A stretch of 64,000 nucleotides of DNA from Laguncularia racemosa. Taxonomy: Eukaryota; Streptophyta; Magnoliopsida; Myrtales; Combretaceae. The translations under genes were made by a program, and so were the position numbers. Below the pieces are notes generated by a model. It saw only the letters and a program-made list of their open reading frames with translations. It made no database searches and was not told the DNA's origin. Of this stretch, positions 45,145-56,972 are shown piece by piece. Numbering within the stretch: the first letter of the stretch is position 1; every line of letters starts with the position of its first letter. Location: NCBI GenBank assembly GCA_037954665.1, contig JBBMOL010000009.1:1612001-1676000 (forward strand), in the 5' to 3' direction.

Positions 45145-45982
45145 TGATATGAATCAAATTCCTAAAGGACCTATCACCAAAGCAAGAGCCAAGGGATTAC
45201 AAAATTTGGCAATGAGGGTCCTCTTTGAACAATCCGACCCCAAAAATATTGTTTAGTAACTTCTTTTCTATTAAATATTTGTTATGCATTTCAACAGGTA
45301 TGCTTGTTGGTTTTAACAGGATAATGGATAAACTCGCTAAAACTCAATTTGTGAGTTATTCATGGATCTACATAAGTCAAAGAAGAACCGACCACTTAAA
45401 GATCTTTTGTACTTGAAATTTGTTGATTCAAAACCAGTTACTGTGGTTATATTTGTAATTTGTGCTTTTGGGAACCGACCACTTAAGTGGCATCTTTGTA
45501 ATTTTTGGTGTATTTTCACCATAATGGGAGCAAGTATAAATACTTGCTAATTAGGGTTTTTAGGGAGCTTTTTGATAATTTTGAGAAAACATACACTTTG
45601 TGCCGTGAGGTTCCATCCTTGTAATCAAAGATCTCTTATCAATTTCTTGTGAAATTGTGGCAAGAATCAACAAGGGTAGATTGTGAGTAATATCAATCTT
45701 CCTTTTTGTTGTTAACAAATTGTGTTTAGTGAGTCATATCTAGGTGCAATTTGTGGTTACTTGTTCATTCATGTGGATTAGGGTTATAATTTTCAAATTT
45801 GAAATTGAATCCTAGTGTAATTGCGTGATTTTCCATTGAAAATCACATGCTTATTTGTCCATAGTTCCATTTGGTATTTTGCTTAATTGGAATCAAGTTC
45901 ATCACACCGTGTTTTTGTCCAATGGGTGTGGTTGATTATTCGTTTGTATTGTGTGCTTGTGATTTGGAATCAAGGCACATCA
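45145..45982 (+). repeat. 5' LTR of element A
   Basis: 838 bp, TGATATGAAT...GGCACATCA, matching 48186-49073 and, more distantly, the solo LTR at 57811-58853. It contains GPITKARAKGLQNLAMRV in frame at 45165-45220. Confidence 0.88.
45529..45548 (+). promoter_or_regulatory. palindromic TATA box, element A 5' LTR
   Basis: AGCAAGTATAAATACTTGCT: TATAAATA sits in the centre of 8-base inverted arms. Identical 20-mers are at 48606-48625 and 58244-58263. It is the likely core promoter. Confidence 0.7.
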
Positions 45983-45987
45983 TATTT

Positions 45988-45999
45988 TAGTATCAGAGC
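45988..45999 (+). other. primer-binding site of element A
   Basis: TAGTATCAGAGC, one base from the tRNA-iMet complement TGGTATCAGAGC, five bases after the LTR. A version with the intact TGG lies just beyond the 3' LTR (49079-49090). Confidence 0.8.
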
Positions 46000-47193
46000 A
46001 TAGGTTTTGAGAAGGGAAATTGCATGAACTTCATTTGACATTTAGGGTTCTTGAATTTGATTTCTTGATCCAAATTGTTGAAGTGAAATTGTAGTAGTTG
46101 ATTGTGGTTTTTGTTGCATTATAATTGTTGTTGTTAAAGTGGATGTGGAGTACTTATAGTAGCCTTTGTCTTCTTGAACTTGCTGTAAGGGAAGGAGGTG
46201 TGTTTCCTTTGTGCTTGTTCAAAATTGAAGTTACATTCATTGAGACAAAGAGGAGTGAATTACTTGTTTGTGTTTTCGGAAATTGAGGAGTGTCATTTGC
46301 AATTTTTAGATTTGCCTTGCATGGAGATTAAGGAAATTATTTGAAATTCAAACACATTCATTCAGTTTGAAGAAGTTATTGTGTAGTATTGATTGAATGT
46401 TATTTGAATTTTGAATTGTTACTAACCATTTGTCGAGAATTGCATTAAGAGTGGTATTTGAATTTGTAAGCTGTGAGTGTGGTGAAGTGAGTGTTTTGGT
46501 GAATTGAGAAAATGCTGCACGTGAAGTGTAAGTGAGGTTATATTTGAAATTTGCACCATGATTGAGGTGTATGTATGTGGCGGAGTGAGTTGTGTTGTAA
46601 AGGGTGTTGCAACATGTTGTGTTGTGTGAATGTTGAGGTGAAGAGTGCTGCACGTGAAGTGGAAGTGTGTGTATGTGCCGTGAGTGAAAGGAAGTCATAG
46701 TGGTTAAAATTTCAATTTCAAAAGCAAGCATTGAAGTGTGGAAGTTATTATGTATTAATGCTTGAACACTTTGCTTAGTTGGAGTCCTTAACTAACTATT
46801 TGGAGAAGTGTTTAGTATTGCTCTACTTATTGTTGCTGTAATTGAAGTGTGGAAGTGTGTGTGAAGCCTGAGTGGAGTTTTGTGTTTTTCTTTTGTAATG
46901 GTTATTGTGTGGCATTGGAGTAGTGTTGTTGTGAAGGTGTTTGTTGCCTTTGGTTGTGTGTTGAAGTATAGCAAGTGTGTGTGTATCGTAGGTGTAGAGG
47001 GTGTTGATGTTGTGCCAGAAGTGTGTGTTGTAATGTAAAGTAAAGTGAAATGTGGGAGTGTGTGTAGCGTGATTGTGGGAGTGTCTGTGTGAAGCTATTG
47101 AGGGTGTGTGTTGCATTAGTTATTTGTTGCACTGTGGGTGTATGAGTGTGTGTCGTGAAGTGTGTTGTTGGCTTGTTGAAGTTAGTAAGCAAC
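46000..47193 (+). other. TG-rich leader of element A
   Basis: Long untranslated leader, rich in GTG/TGT on + from 46450 to 47190. An approximate internal duplication is visible: GAAGTTATTGTGTAGTATTG near 46372 against GAAGTTATTATGTATTAATG near 46741, and GCTGCACGTGAAGTG at two places. The His/Thr-rich open frames on the minus strand are by-products of this composition. Confidence 0.55.
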
Positions 47194-47640
47194 CATGTCA
47201 GGTGATTTGTATTTGTCTACTAATGTACTGTGCCGAGCCTTGACTACTTTTCCAACCCTTGATGATGAGCAAAGAGAAAACTTGTTCATACTTCTTGTAG
47301 GGTGTAAGGTAATTTATGTGTTATTATTATTGATGGTAGTAATTGTACTAATGTTATGGCTACCTCATTAGTATAGAAATTACAACTTGTAATCACCCAC
47401 ATGTAGAAACTTATAAATTGCATTGGCTGAGTGAGTTGGGTAGTCTCCATGTAACTTAGAGGGCTAAGGTACCTTTCAGTATAGTGGATAAATATCATGA
47501 TGAAATTGAATGTGATATTCTTCCTATGTGTGCATCCCATATATTGCTTGGTAGGCCTAAGTTGTATGATAGGAGGATTTTACATGATGGCTATAAAAAT
47601 ACTTATATGTTCTAGTAGGAGGGTAAACGTGTAATATTGA
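47194..47640 (+). pseudogene. element A protease, degenerate
   Basis: MSGDLYLSTNVLCR and DDEQRENLF are followed, after a frameshift near 47310, by the protease active-site region IIIDGSNCTNVMATSLV (about 47320-47370). This resembles LIIDGGSCTNVVS of the CRM-like element. A second frameshift precedes ETYKLHWLSELGS; then HDEIECDILPMCASHILLGRPKLYDRR closes the domain. Several stops. Confidence 0.78.
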
Positions 47641-47654
47641 ACCCTATGTCACCA

Positions 47655-47888
47655 TCAGAGGTCCAAGAGGTTCAAAGACAGATGAGTTAACTTTCAAAGG
47701 ACTAAGAGGTTCATAAGCAAATGGGTCAACCATTAGAGGTCCTAGAGGTTCATAATCAGATGAGTCAACCTTCAAAGGACCAAGCGGTTCAAAAGCAAAT
47801 GTGTCAACCATTAGAGGTCCAAAAGGTTCAAAGGCAAATGAGTAAAGCATCAAAGGACCAAGAGGTTTAGAGACATATAAGTGAAACA
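47655..47888 (+). repeat. 39-bp in-frame tandem repeat in the protease-RT linker
   Basis: Six 39-bp units coding 13 residues each. Two types alternate, one starting LEV and one starting SKD, both with the core V-x-x-Q-M-S-Q-P, so the higher-order unit is 78 bp. It continues the polyprotein frame after NPMSP. In the CRM-like element the same place holds PLTPKQVYEDQLQLQQ and a charged helix. Two units have acquired stops. Confidence 0.85.
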
Positions 47889-48300
47889 GGGAAGAAGAAG
47901 ACATTATTAGTGGGACGGTTTGAGTTAGGGAAGGCCATAGCGAATGATAGACCATTATATGTATTGCAAATGAGATATATCCTAGAGATGGAGGGGCGGG
48001 AGCAACTACCCCCCTGTGGTATCTTAGGTACTAGGAGAAAACAGTGATATTTTTACAGATAACTTACTAGGAGGATACAGAGTTTTTGCTACATTTGATG
48101 TTACAGACTTATCACTCTATCTACCCGATGATGTTCATGAAGACCTATCAGATTTGAGGACAAATCTTCTTGAGGCTCAAGGAGATGATAGGAATTAAAT
48201 TCCTATAGGACCTATCACTAGAGCAAGAGCCAAGGGATTACAAAATTTGGCGATGAGGGTCCTCTTTGAATAATCCGACCTAAAAAATATTTGTTTAGTA
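47889..48300 (+). pseudogene. element A polyprotein C-terminus, running into the LTR
   Basis: After the repeat come KKKTLLVGRFELGKAIAND and then, past a deletion, the integrase C-terminal end FATFDVTDLSLYLPDDVHEDL and DLRTNLLEAQGDD. The frame crosses the LTR start at 48186 and encodes IPIGPITRARAKGLQNLAM, matching the LTR-coded tail of the CRM-like element. RT, RNase H and the catalytic core of integrase are absent. Confidence 0.75.
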
Positions 48301-49073
48301 ACTACTTTTCTATTACATATTTGTTCTACATTCCAACAAGTACGCCTGTCAATTTTTATAGGATAATAGATAAACTCGTTAAAGCTTAGTTTGTAGGTTA
48401 TTCATGAACCTACATAAGTTAAAGAAGAATTGATCTACAATATATTTGATTGAAGTGAAGAACCGGCCACTTAAAGATCATTTGTACTTGTAATTTGTTG
48501 ATTCAAAACCGGTCACTTGTTGGTTATATTTGTAATTTGTGCTTTTAGTAATCAGCCACTTAAGTGGCATCTTTGTAATTTTTGGTGTATTTTTACCATA
48601 ATAGGAGCAAGTATAAATACTTGCTAACTAAGGTTTTTAGGGAGCTTTTTGATAATTTTGAGAAAACATACACTTTGTTTCGTGAAGTTCCATCCTTGCA
48701 ATTAAAGATCTCTTATCAATTTCTTGTGAAATTGTGGTGAGAATCAACAAGGGTAGATTGTGAGTAATATCAATCTTCCTTTTTGTTGTTAACAAATTGT
48801 GTTTAGTGAGTCATATCTAAGTGCAATTTGTGGTTACTTATTCATTCACACGGATTAAGGTTATAATTTTCAAATTTGATCTTTTCAATTTGAAATTGAA
48901 TCCTAGTGTAATTTCGTGATTTTCCATTGAAAATCACATGCTTATTTGTTCATAGTTCCATTTAGTATTTTGCTTAATTGGAATCAAGTTCATCACGCCA
49001 TTTTTTAGTCCAATTTGTGTGGTTGATTATTCGTTTGTATTGTGTGCTTGTGATTTGGAATTAAGGCACATCA
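48186..49073 (+). repeat. 3' LTR of element A
   Basis: 888 bp, TGATAGGAAT...GGCACATCA, direct repeat of 45145-45982; palindromic TATA at 48606-48625. It is followed by 23 bases (49074-49096) of leader/PBS-like sequence before the TSD. Confidence 0.88.
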
Positions 49074-49101
49074 TATTTTGGTATCAGAGCATATCAATTA
49101 G

Positions 49102-51728
49102 ACACAAACTTGACCATTTGGTGTAAGCTGGATGGTACAGCTCCAACTGAGTGTATCTAAGGCCTCTCTAGCAACAAAATGAAAAACCTTAGTATGTCCA
49201 GCAACTAGAAGGGAATTATGAACCCATGTGGATTGGTGTTAGCCTGTAATTCAACTTCCCCTAGTATCTCTCTCTTAGACCCATCGAAAGCTCGCACAGT
49301 GATCAAGCTCAGCTTCAATTCTAATGTGTCTATCCCCAGTAGGTTCAATGTAGACAGTGGACACACATTTAAAGATAAGCCATTATCAGTCAATACTCGA
49401 GCCACCACCATGTCTTTGCACTTATGAATAGCAGCTTAGTGTGTTAGTCACCTTCTTCTCTTAACTCTTCTGGTGAGAAGGCTATTTGATCCACAACAAA
49501 GATAAAATTGATTACTAAACCCAATTGCTTAGCTGAAATACCTTCAAGAACCTTGACTTCATGAAGTAATTTCACAATTACCTCACGATGCAATGCAGAG
49601 GACAAAAGAAGGCCTATCAAGGAGATTTGAGTAGGGACTTAGCCAGCTAATCCGTGATCATGTATAGCCTTTATGATCCTCTTAAGGGGGTTTTGATCCC
49701 TTACCTCTCCTCTATCATCATACCCAGGAACCCCTTTAGAGGATAGTTCCACAGTAGTCTTCCTCTTGATCTCTTCAGCTGAATCATACACTCTCCCTGA
49801 ACGGGTCAATCCTCCTATCATCGGGGTTACCTTTGTAGTTTGATTTATAGCTTAGTAGTTTAGTAGTGTAGCCTTAACATTTAACACAAACTTCTTAGGC
49901 CGAATGGTAACTATCCCTTGCTCCTACTTAGGATATTCAAAGGTGAAAGACTTAGGGTCGACTCCCACCATACCTACTATCTACTTAGATTTCTCTTCTT
50001 GACCTCTAGGGTTATCCTCTTCTTCAAATTTTGAGCCCTAGCCCATAGGTGGTGCATCTACATAGACTTTTGGCACAAATGAATAGTCTACCAAATATTC
50101 AAATGTCCCAAATGGCTCTCCTAATGTATCGGCGGTAAGATCACCTACTAGATACCTTCCTCTTAACTCCTTCTGCGTGCAGTTCTTCTATAGCTTAATG
50201 TTCATCATGGCCTCAATCTCTTCCTTCTTTACTTTCCCTTCCCTAAGTAGTTAGTGAATTATAAGTTTGGTTTTAGCTTGGTCTTCGAGGTTTCTTATAT
50301 CTTATAAGTGACCTTTTTGCTTTAAGTTCCATGCTATTTGCTCTAACATGATAGGGAGCTCATCTAGATCTATCTCTAGCCTACATTCTTCAGCAATGAT
50401 CACATTGATGGAAGCCTTGTGGCTTGGTAAAGGATTGCTATTAACATTAGGTGTTGGAGCCTCTACAAAGTCCAATTGATCCAATTTAGTATCTATGAGG
50501 TCTTATATCTTGCTCTTTAGCCTCTAACAGTTATCCGTAGGGTGCACCTCTTGCCCAAAATGATACTCACAACAAAGGTTTGGGTTGTAATCTTTGGGTC
50601 TGTAGTTATCAAAAGGTACCTCAAAATTCAACAGATTCTCATCTCGAAGACGGTGGAGAACTTGACTTAAAGGGATAGGGATTCTAGTGAACTGCCTTCT
50701 TCATTAGTGTCGGCCTAGATCCCGCTCAAGAATATTCTATTTTATCTAAATGGTTAATTGTGGTGTTAACCTAGCATAATTCCCTATAGTTACCATACCG
50801 AAGGTTATTTCCCTACCTTTGCTAACTGGCCTCAAATTTGTGACTTTATTTTCTACCTCTTCTAGAACAGGGAGCCTCCCTAAAGAGATTGCATTCTCGA
50901 TATGACATCTGGCATTGACTATCTCTACAAAACTCGCGGTGGCATGCCCCACTAAAGGCTGGTAGTAAGGCTTACTTAAGTTATTGATGAACATGTAAGT
51001 CAAATCCTTTTCTAGTAAGGGGTAGTTATTCTGGCAACCATACCCCTCCACCGTTATGTATATTCCTTGAAAGACTCATTACTCTTCTTCCTCATATTAT
51101 TCAAGTCCCAAACAGATGGAGCTTATTCAACATTAAACTTATACTAGTTATAGAAGACCCTTGCCAATTTATCCCACGTGTCCATCTCATTCAAATCTAG
51201 TTGAGCATACAATGCTAAAGTTGGCTCGGTTAAATTGTCCTAAAAAGTTTGCACCATCAGCTGCTTGTACTTGGTATATTTAGCAATTTTTTTTATATAG
51301 AGTCTGGCATGGAGTTTCGGGCAGCCTATACCATTATACTTTTCAAAATCTAGGACCTTGAACTTATTGGGGAATTCCTCATCTTCATAAATAGGTAGGT
51401 TAACCAGATCAATTTGCTCAAATCCATCAGCTCTCTCAAAAACCCTCATCTTCTCTTAGAACTTTTGGAGTAGCTTCTTCTCTATATCCCATTGTTTTCC
51501 TTCAAACTCCCTTCTTAAACTTCCAACACTATCATTTCCCGACTCATCCCTAAGGTTTGAATTGACAGTTTGTTGAAGGTCAATCTGATCTGCCCGGACT
51601 ACTTTATCAACATGGATTTGGTTGATGGTGTATGTTAGGGTCCGCATTTACTCAGTTAGTTGTAACATAGTCTATTCGAGAGCCATAATTCCCTAATCAA
51701 GTTTGCTGTTACCGATGTTTTCAGCCAT
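49102..51728 (-). pseudogene. Ogre-2 gag-pro, upstream piece
   Basis: Starts at minus-strand ATG 51728 (MAENIGNSKLD). The capsid region has LPIYEDEEFPNKFKVLDFEK and YNGIGCPKLHARLY, matching Ogre-1. The zinc motif CEYHFGQEVHPTDNC is at 50527-50571, with the same C-x2-H-x5-H-x4-C spacing as in Ogre-1. The protease has VLTDNGLSLNVCPL near 49390, so DNGS became DNGL. It ends VPSSLHQMVKFVSN at the element A insertion. Many stops and some frameshifts. Confidence 0.85.
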
Positions 51729-52082
51729 TTTAGCTCTTGAGTGAGTGATATTCGAGCTTCTAAGAGGGCTTACTTGCTTGGGAGCTATCTTTGAGATTAG
51801 TAACATGATCCACATCCATTAGATTTATTTAAATCCATGAATTTTCTTTTCCTTTTCCTTACGTTTCTTTTTTGTTATTATTATTTATTTATTTTATTTC
51901 GCATAAGGACGTATATACATACATGGTAGATTGAATAGTAATGTGGCACAAAATTTGACTCATAAAACTACAATCTCTTATTAATGTTCAAATAATTACA
52001 TGACCCAAAAACGTAAAGTTTTATTTGAAATAAAGGAAAGTAAACTAGTAAACCCCTTTTTAATATATTTTTATATAAAACC
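51729..52082 (-). other. spacer between ORF1 and gag of Ogre-2
   Basis: AT-rich, no coding signal. It corresponds to the 7350-7626 spacer of Ogre-1. Confidence 0.5.
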
Positions 52083-53590
52083 TAATTGTATTATGCTTTT
52101 CTCCTATACCGGCTTGTTCGAACCACTTCTACTTCTTCCATCAGTTGTCAAATTCGCTCATCCTTTTCTTTCAATTGGTCTTTTAAGTACTAGACAACAC
52201 ATTGGGATTACCTGCGCTTCTTTTTCTAGTAATCTACAACCTTCTTCCATTTTTGATACAGGACCTCCACCTTTGCTCATATAGTGGCTTTGTATCCTTC
52301 TTCTTCTAACGTCAAATTCTACAATTCTAGCTCATGCTTGAACACATTAGGAGACTCATATTGTGCTTAACTAGTTTTCTTCATAAAATCACATATGAAC
52401 TCTTGAGTAGCCCTATAGGCCTCAATCCTTCCATCTAGCTCACCTAGGTCTGCTATTTTCTTCACCTCCCTATTCTCCCATAACTTCTTGATATTATTAA
52501 GGCGGACGATTTTGGTTGCCAGTGGTATGTTAGCATTTTGATAGTTGAAGGTTACTCATTCTAATGACCCTATGTAGGTAATGTCTTGTGGGGGGCTTAA
52601 CTGTCTTACAACTTGGGTTAGGAAATAACCTGTACAGCTCATAATACCAATTAAAGGCACAAATGGATACTCCTCACATCCGAGTATGGCTTTTGTGCAA
52701 TGGTTCCACCTAGCCATCCATGCAATATCTCCCAGCTCAATCATTTTGAGTAGCCTGTACCATTATCGAGTTAATGTGTCACTAAGCAACTTAACCCCAA
52801 TAGCAAAGTTATCTACTATGTTTACTTGTAGAGCTAAGGACCCCCTCATCAAATATACTCCAAATGCCTTAATGTGGCTAACAAACCATACTATTAACAA
52901 GATAGGCCCTCCCTTGAACATGCCATGACCTTGTTGCTTTACGAAATTCAAGGCCTAAATCTATTTTGCTAATATTGTCAGGACATAGGACTTACCCGTT
53001 AGAAATTGAGAAACTAATTCAGCTACCCTAAAATGGACATTGGATCATCCTTGTAGGAATATAATGGTTGCAAATGCCGCCAGTATAAATGCGTTGATGC
53101 GGTTCCTTTGCCAATCATCATACCCTCCATAAAAAATGTCTCGCTTATCGAGGTACGCTGATGAATATGCATACCAATTGCCTAATGTGGAAAATCAAAT
53201 ACATTTGTCTTTGCATTCAATTAGTTCAACAATTTCACTTTTCTTAATTCCTAACAAATGTTAGAATATGTTCACTGGTTAGGCTTCCAAGTTTAGGGTC
53301 ACTCCCTAAGTAATTGGGTATATTCCTCTAAGGTAGGTGCCAATTTGTAAGGCTTGAAATCAAATGATGATGACCTAGAATCCTAGAAAATGGGCCAAAG
53401 CTTCGATCAAATCCCACTTAAGTTGCACCTTCATTAGAGAAATTACTGGACCAATCTTTTGTATGATACAATCCCAATGTTCTTGACTGAATGGGTCAAA
53501 CTATCTACCGAAAGTTTCTACAGGATAAGCATACTGGTCCATGTGGATTTCGTTGACATAACCTGGTTGATTTTTGGTTTAGTTCTCCAT
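52083..53590 (-). pseudogene. Ogre-2 ORF1, plant mobile domain-like, degenerate
   Basis: Minus-strand ATG at 53590 (MEN.TKNQPGYVNEIHMDQ). Shared with Ogre-1 ORF1: INAFILAAFATIIF, HFRVAELVSQFLTGKSYV, NFVKQQGHGMFKGG and IVWFVSHIKAFGVYL. The C-terminus is again charged and helix-like (YLKDQLKEKDERI). About 500 codons with many stops. The similarity of two diverged copies over the whole length indicates that this was once a real protein. Confidence 0.82.
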
Positions 53591-54222
53591 TTTGCTACAA
53601 ATTACAATAAGAAAACAAGAAAAACCAAAATTTTACAAAATTGAAGAAAAATAAATATAGGGAAAAGAGATTATAAAGACTATGATTTTTGAACATTAAC
53701 AAGGTTGCAACTTTACATTCACAGTGCCACATTACTTTTCATTCGTATAGAAACAAACAAAACATAGCATAAAATAAGAATAGAATAAAAAATAAATAAA
53801 ATGCGCATGTACAGGAATGAGGGTAAGTTCTAAAGGTCCTCCGGCTCTGTAACCAGGGGTTACATCAAAGCTTGGAGTGGAATCTCCTAATCTCTGTCAG
53901 CCGATGGTATACACCACTACAACTTGATAGGTACACAATGGCGTTTTGTCATAATTTTTTAAATGGCCTAGGTTTGGCCACATCTAAACATGCATAAAAA
54001 AGAAATTCCCTTGTGGCCCATTAGGCCCTCTTTCCTCCTTCCTTTTTTTCATTTCTTTCATTTTTTTTCCCTCTACACCACTTAAGACCCGATTAAAACC
54101 AATATTTACAAAAAAAAATTTGCAAGATATAGAAAAATAACAAAGACATATACAAGAAATTAAAGGCCTTTTAGATATATTCAAGAAAATTACTACATAA
54201 CTAGCCCACTTTTGAAAAGAGG
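53591..54222 (-). other. Ogre-2 untranslated leader
   Basis: 632 bp between PBS and ORF1; A/T-rich. No coding signal; the small minus-strand frame at 53984-54241 overlaps the PBS and is not credible. Confidence 0.55.
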
Positions 54223-54240
54223 TCCCTAGTGGAGTCGCCA
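54223..54240 (-). other. primer-binding site of Ogre-2, tRNA-Arg type
   Basis: Minus strand TGGCGACTCCACTAGGGA, three bases (GGA) inside the 5' LTR end, as in Ogre-1. Confidence 0.88.
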
Positions 54241-54243
54241 TCC

Positions 54244-56972
54244 TATCGAGTTTAGTTTTTTAATCATTTTTCTTAATTATAATCTATATTAAATCTCACC
54301 CCTTCAACATAGATTACTCAACTAAACAATAAAAAATTAATTTTTTTTAAAAGGAGTCGCCACCAACCTAAGTTGAAAAATAAGTTAAGGTTAATTGGGC
54401 GAATTAACCTTAACTAGCTATTAGTCTTCGAATTTTCCTAAAAAATATTTTAGAAAAATGTTAACAAAAAATGTTGGATTCAAGGACTGACCTATTAAAA
54501 CTTAAACAATTACCATGTAGAATTTTCAAAAATATTCACTAAAAAGGCTTTTATATTCCTATCTTTAATTTTCATATATCTGCTACTATGTATTGTACTA
54601 GATTATGAATCTATGTTAAAAAATAACTAAAGTCTAAAGTTTGCTATACTAATTTTCCAAAGTAATCTAAAGTTTTTATTTTATCAAGCTAATGACCTAA
54701 AGTCTTTGTTTATTTAGTTTTTCTAAAGTTTTTTATTTTTTAAAAGTTTTTATCTTATTTAATTTTTTTAAAGGTTTTATCTTATTTAATTTTTCTAAAG
54801 TTTTTATTTTATTTAATTTTTATAATTTATTTTATTTTATTTAATTTCTAAAGTTTTATTTTATTATTTATTTAATTTTTCCTAACAAAAAGTTTTTAGT
54901 TTATTATGGTTGTCCTAAAAAGGCCTACGTACCTACTAGTTGGGATCAAATCATCCGTAGTTTGCTTTTTCTTTTTATAAAATTTTTAGTTCGTTGTTTA
55001 ATTTTATTTAATGAAAAGCATCGGGTTTACTTTATCTAATCATATTAATTTACATTAAGAAAATACCTAGATGACCTAAATCATTGAATGATTATTTTTG
55101 AAAAATCTAAGATAACCTAAATTTGGAAAAAAACATCATATTAAATTTTTATTTAGAAAAGCTTTAAGTGATAAAATGCTAAAAAGCTAGGTTTTAATAG
55201 AAAGTATTTTTTTTTATTTTTTTCTCTATTCCCATTTCATCCTATTCCTAAAAATTTAATTAAAAACATTTACTAAAAAAAAATTGTATTTTTATCATTT
55301 TCAGTTTTTATTAAATTTTTGTTTTTTAAAGCTTTATTTATACCAAGGATTTTTACTTATTTATTTTGATTTTCTAAATTTTTCATTTTTTATTTTTTTT
55401 GTTTATTTTTATTTCTAAGATCCTTTCTTATATACTAAAATTTTATTTATTTTATTATTTTTATTTTTATTTCTAATACCTTGGCTTATACTAAAGATTT
55501 TTTTATTTGATTTTTTATTTTATTATTATTATTATACATTTCTTTAAAGACTTTTATTTAATTAAATTTTTTAGATTTTTATTTTTTGCCATCGAGCAAT
55601 GGTATACACCACGACAACCCGATGAGTACTCTAAATGTATTATTTTCAATTTTAAACTATAGATAAGCTAAAAAAATTAATAATAAATAATATAAATTAA
55701 ATTAAATTAAAACCGAATAAAAAATATAAAAAAATCATCACCAACTAGATTTTTATAATAGATATAGACTGGGTCGCGTACGGGTACGAGTTCTATAGAT
55801 CGAATCGAGTCATGAGTTGAATCGCGGGTTGGCTTTAGGTCTGGTTGAGATTAAGCATGATGGCTATGGCTCGTCATGGGTAGTGCTTCATTGGAGATTG
55901 GAAGCGGCTGAGGAGTCGAATCTTAGGTTTTTGAGGGTGGTGAATCGATTGAAGGTGGTGTTTTCGCCTAAAGACTAGCTTAGGATGGTAGTTTAGGAGG
56001 TGGCTGAGAGTGGTGGTTGTGGTAGTTTTTCACTCTCCTTAAACTAAGTATTGTTGAGTGTAAAAGGGGAGCTTTTTCTAAATCCTCAAGTCGCAAGGAA
56101 TCCCCTAATAGCCCTAATTATCTTCGATTTAGTGTGTGATGTAAACTATCCTAGAGTGAAGGTGGACCATGGGTTTAGGAATTCCTAGGGAGAGAAAGCT
56201 CATAGTCGGGGTTTTCAAGTGTGCATTTTGTGTTTCTGAAGGTCCCTGAAGTTGTAGTGCCTTGGTCTATTTATAGGAGCCCATGGATGAGATTGGAGGA
56301 GGTTGGATTGCATCGAATCGGATTTTCGAATCCCAACATATAATGCCCCCCTGATTTGATTCAATCTAATTTCTTGTTCAAATTTGTGTTAATTTGATGA
56401 TGTTTATCATTTTTTAGCTAAACAGTGTTAGATTTGTGCTGAAAAATGGACTTGGAACAACCAGATTCATCCTTGCCTTCTTCCCGATATCTTCGGCTGG
56501 AGGTTGAAGAAGATCGTGTGCAGGGCACATGATCCACATTTGGCCAATCACACGCTGCCACGTGGTAATGGGGGCAAAAAAAAAAAATGAAAATTGCATA
56601 AAGTGCCTCTTGCCTGTTTTGAACTCAAGACCTGTACCCTCCCTCGCGCGCGCATGGGCAACACATGGACTAGTTGGTCTAGCCCTTTTCTCGATTTTCT
56701 ATTGTAATTAAATTGAATTTGAATCGATTGACTTAATTAATTGTGGTTTTGAGGTTCCTAGGTTTAATTTAGAAACCTATATATCCTTACTTTTATTGAA
56801 AATATTCACATTTTTTATTAATTTTTGTTATTTGTTATTTTTATAAAAAAATTTCATTCATTTATATTTTTTTATTATTATTTTCATGTATATTTATTAT
56901 TCCATAAACTAGGCCCTCTTTCTTTCTTTCTTTTTTTTCTTTTTAGATGGGGGCAAAAATGGAGTGTTTATA
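54244..56972 (-). repeat. 5' LTR of Ogre-2
   Basis: 2729 bp, pair of 37353-40038. The outer end is at 56972 next to the TSD GCCCA (56973-56977). The minus-strand TATA box is at 56268-56275. Both outer ends have lost the canonical TG (TATA instead of TGTA), present in both copies. Confidence 0.9.

Larger units (their letters stand above)
45145..49096 (+). mobile_element. element A: deleted CRM-like gypsy element nested in Ogre-2
   Basis: LTRs 45145-45982 and 48186-49073. The TSD ATTAG is at 45140-45144 and 49097-49101, so the integrated DNA extends 23 bases past the 3' LTR end (CACATCA) through a second copy of the PBS. It interrupts the Ogre-2 protease, whose frame resumes on the other side. 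Inside are a TG-rich leader, protease, a 39-bp repeat and the C-terminal end of integrase. RT, RNase H and the integrase core are missing. The polyprotein end (DLRTNLLEAQGDD) and PBS place it near the CRM-like element at 31751. Confidence 0.85.
37353..56972 (-). mobile_element. Ogre-2: Ty3/gypsy Ogre/Tat element on the minus strand, interrupted by element A
   Basis: 19.6 kb including the 4-kb insert at 45145-49096. The 5' LTR is at 54244-56972 and the 3' LTR at 37353-40038, with TSD GCCCA (37348-37352 and 56973-56977). The host frame reads K-L-S-P before and P-K-K-C-I-F after. It has a tRNA-Arg PBS, ORF1, gag-pro, intron, pol and a repeat-rich 3' region in the same order as Ogre-1. It is more decayed than Ogre-1, with many stops, several frameshifts and mutated integrase catalytic residues. 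Confidence 0.93.

Noticed and set aside
46348..47192. Several minus-strand His/Thr-rich open frames of 60-127 codons
   Set aside because: They overlap each other and mirror the TG-rich leader of element A on +; composition alone explains them.
47644..47955. Minus-strand 103-codon frame with repeated EPLGPL motifs
   Set aside because: Antisense of the 39-bp repeat in the element A polyprotein, which has homology support on +.
49074..49096. Taking the element A 3' end as the canonical CACATCA at 49073
   Set aside because: The bases after 49073 do not repeat the left flank, while ATTAG at 49097 matches 45140-45144 exactly; the extended end fits better, though a chance 5-base match is not excluded.
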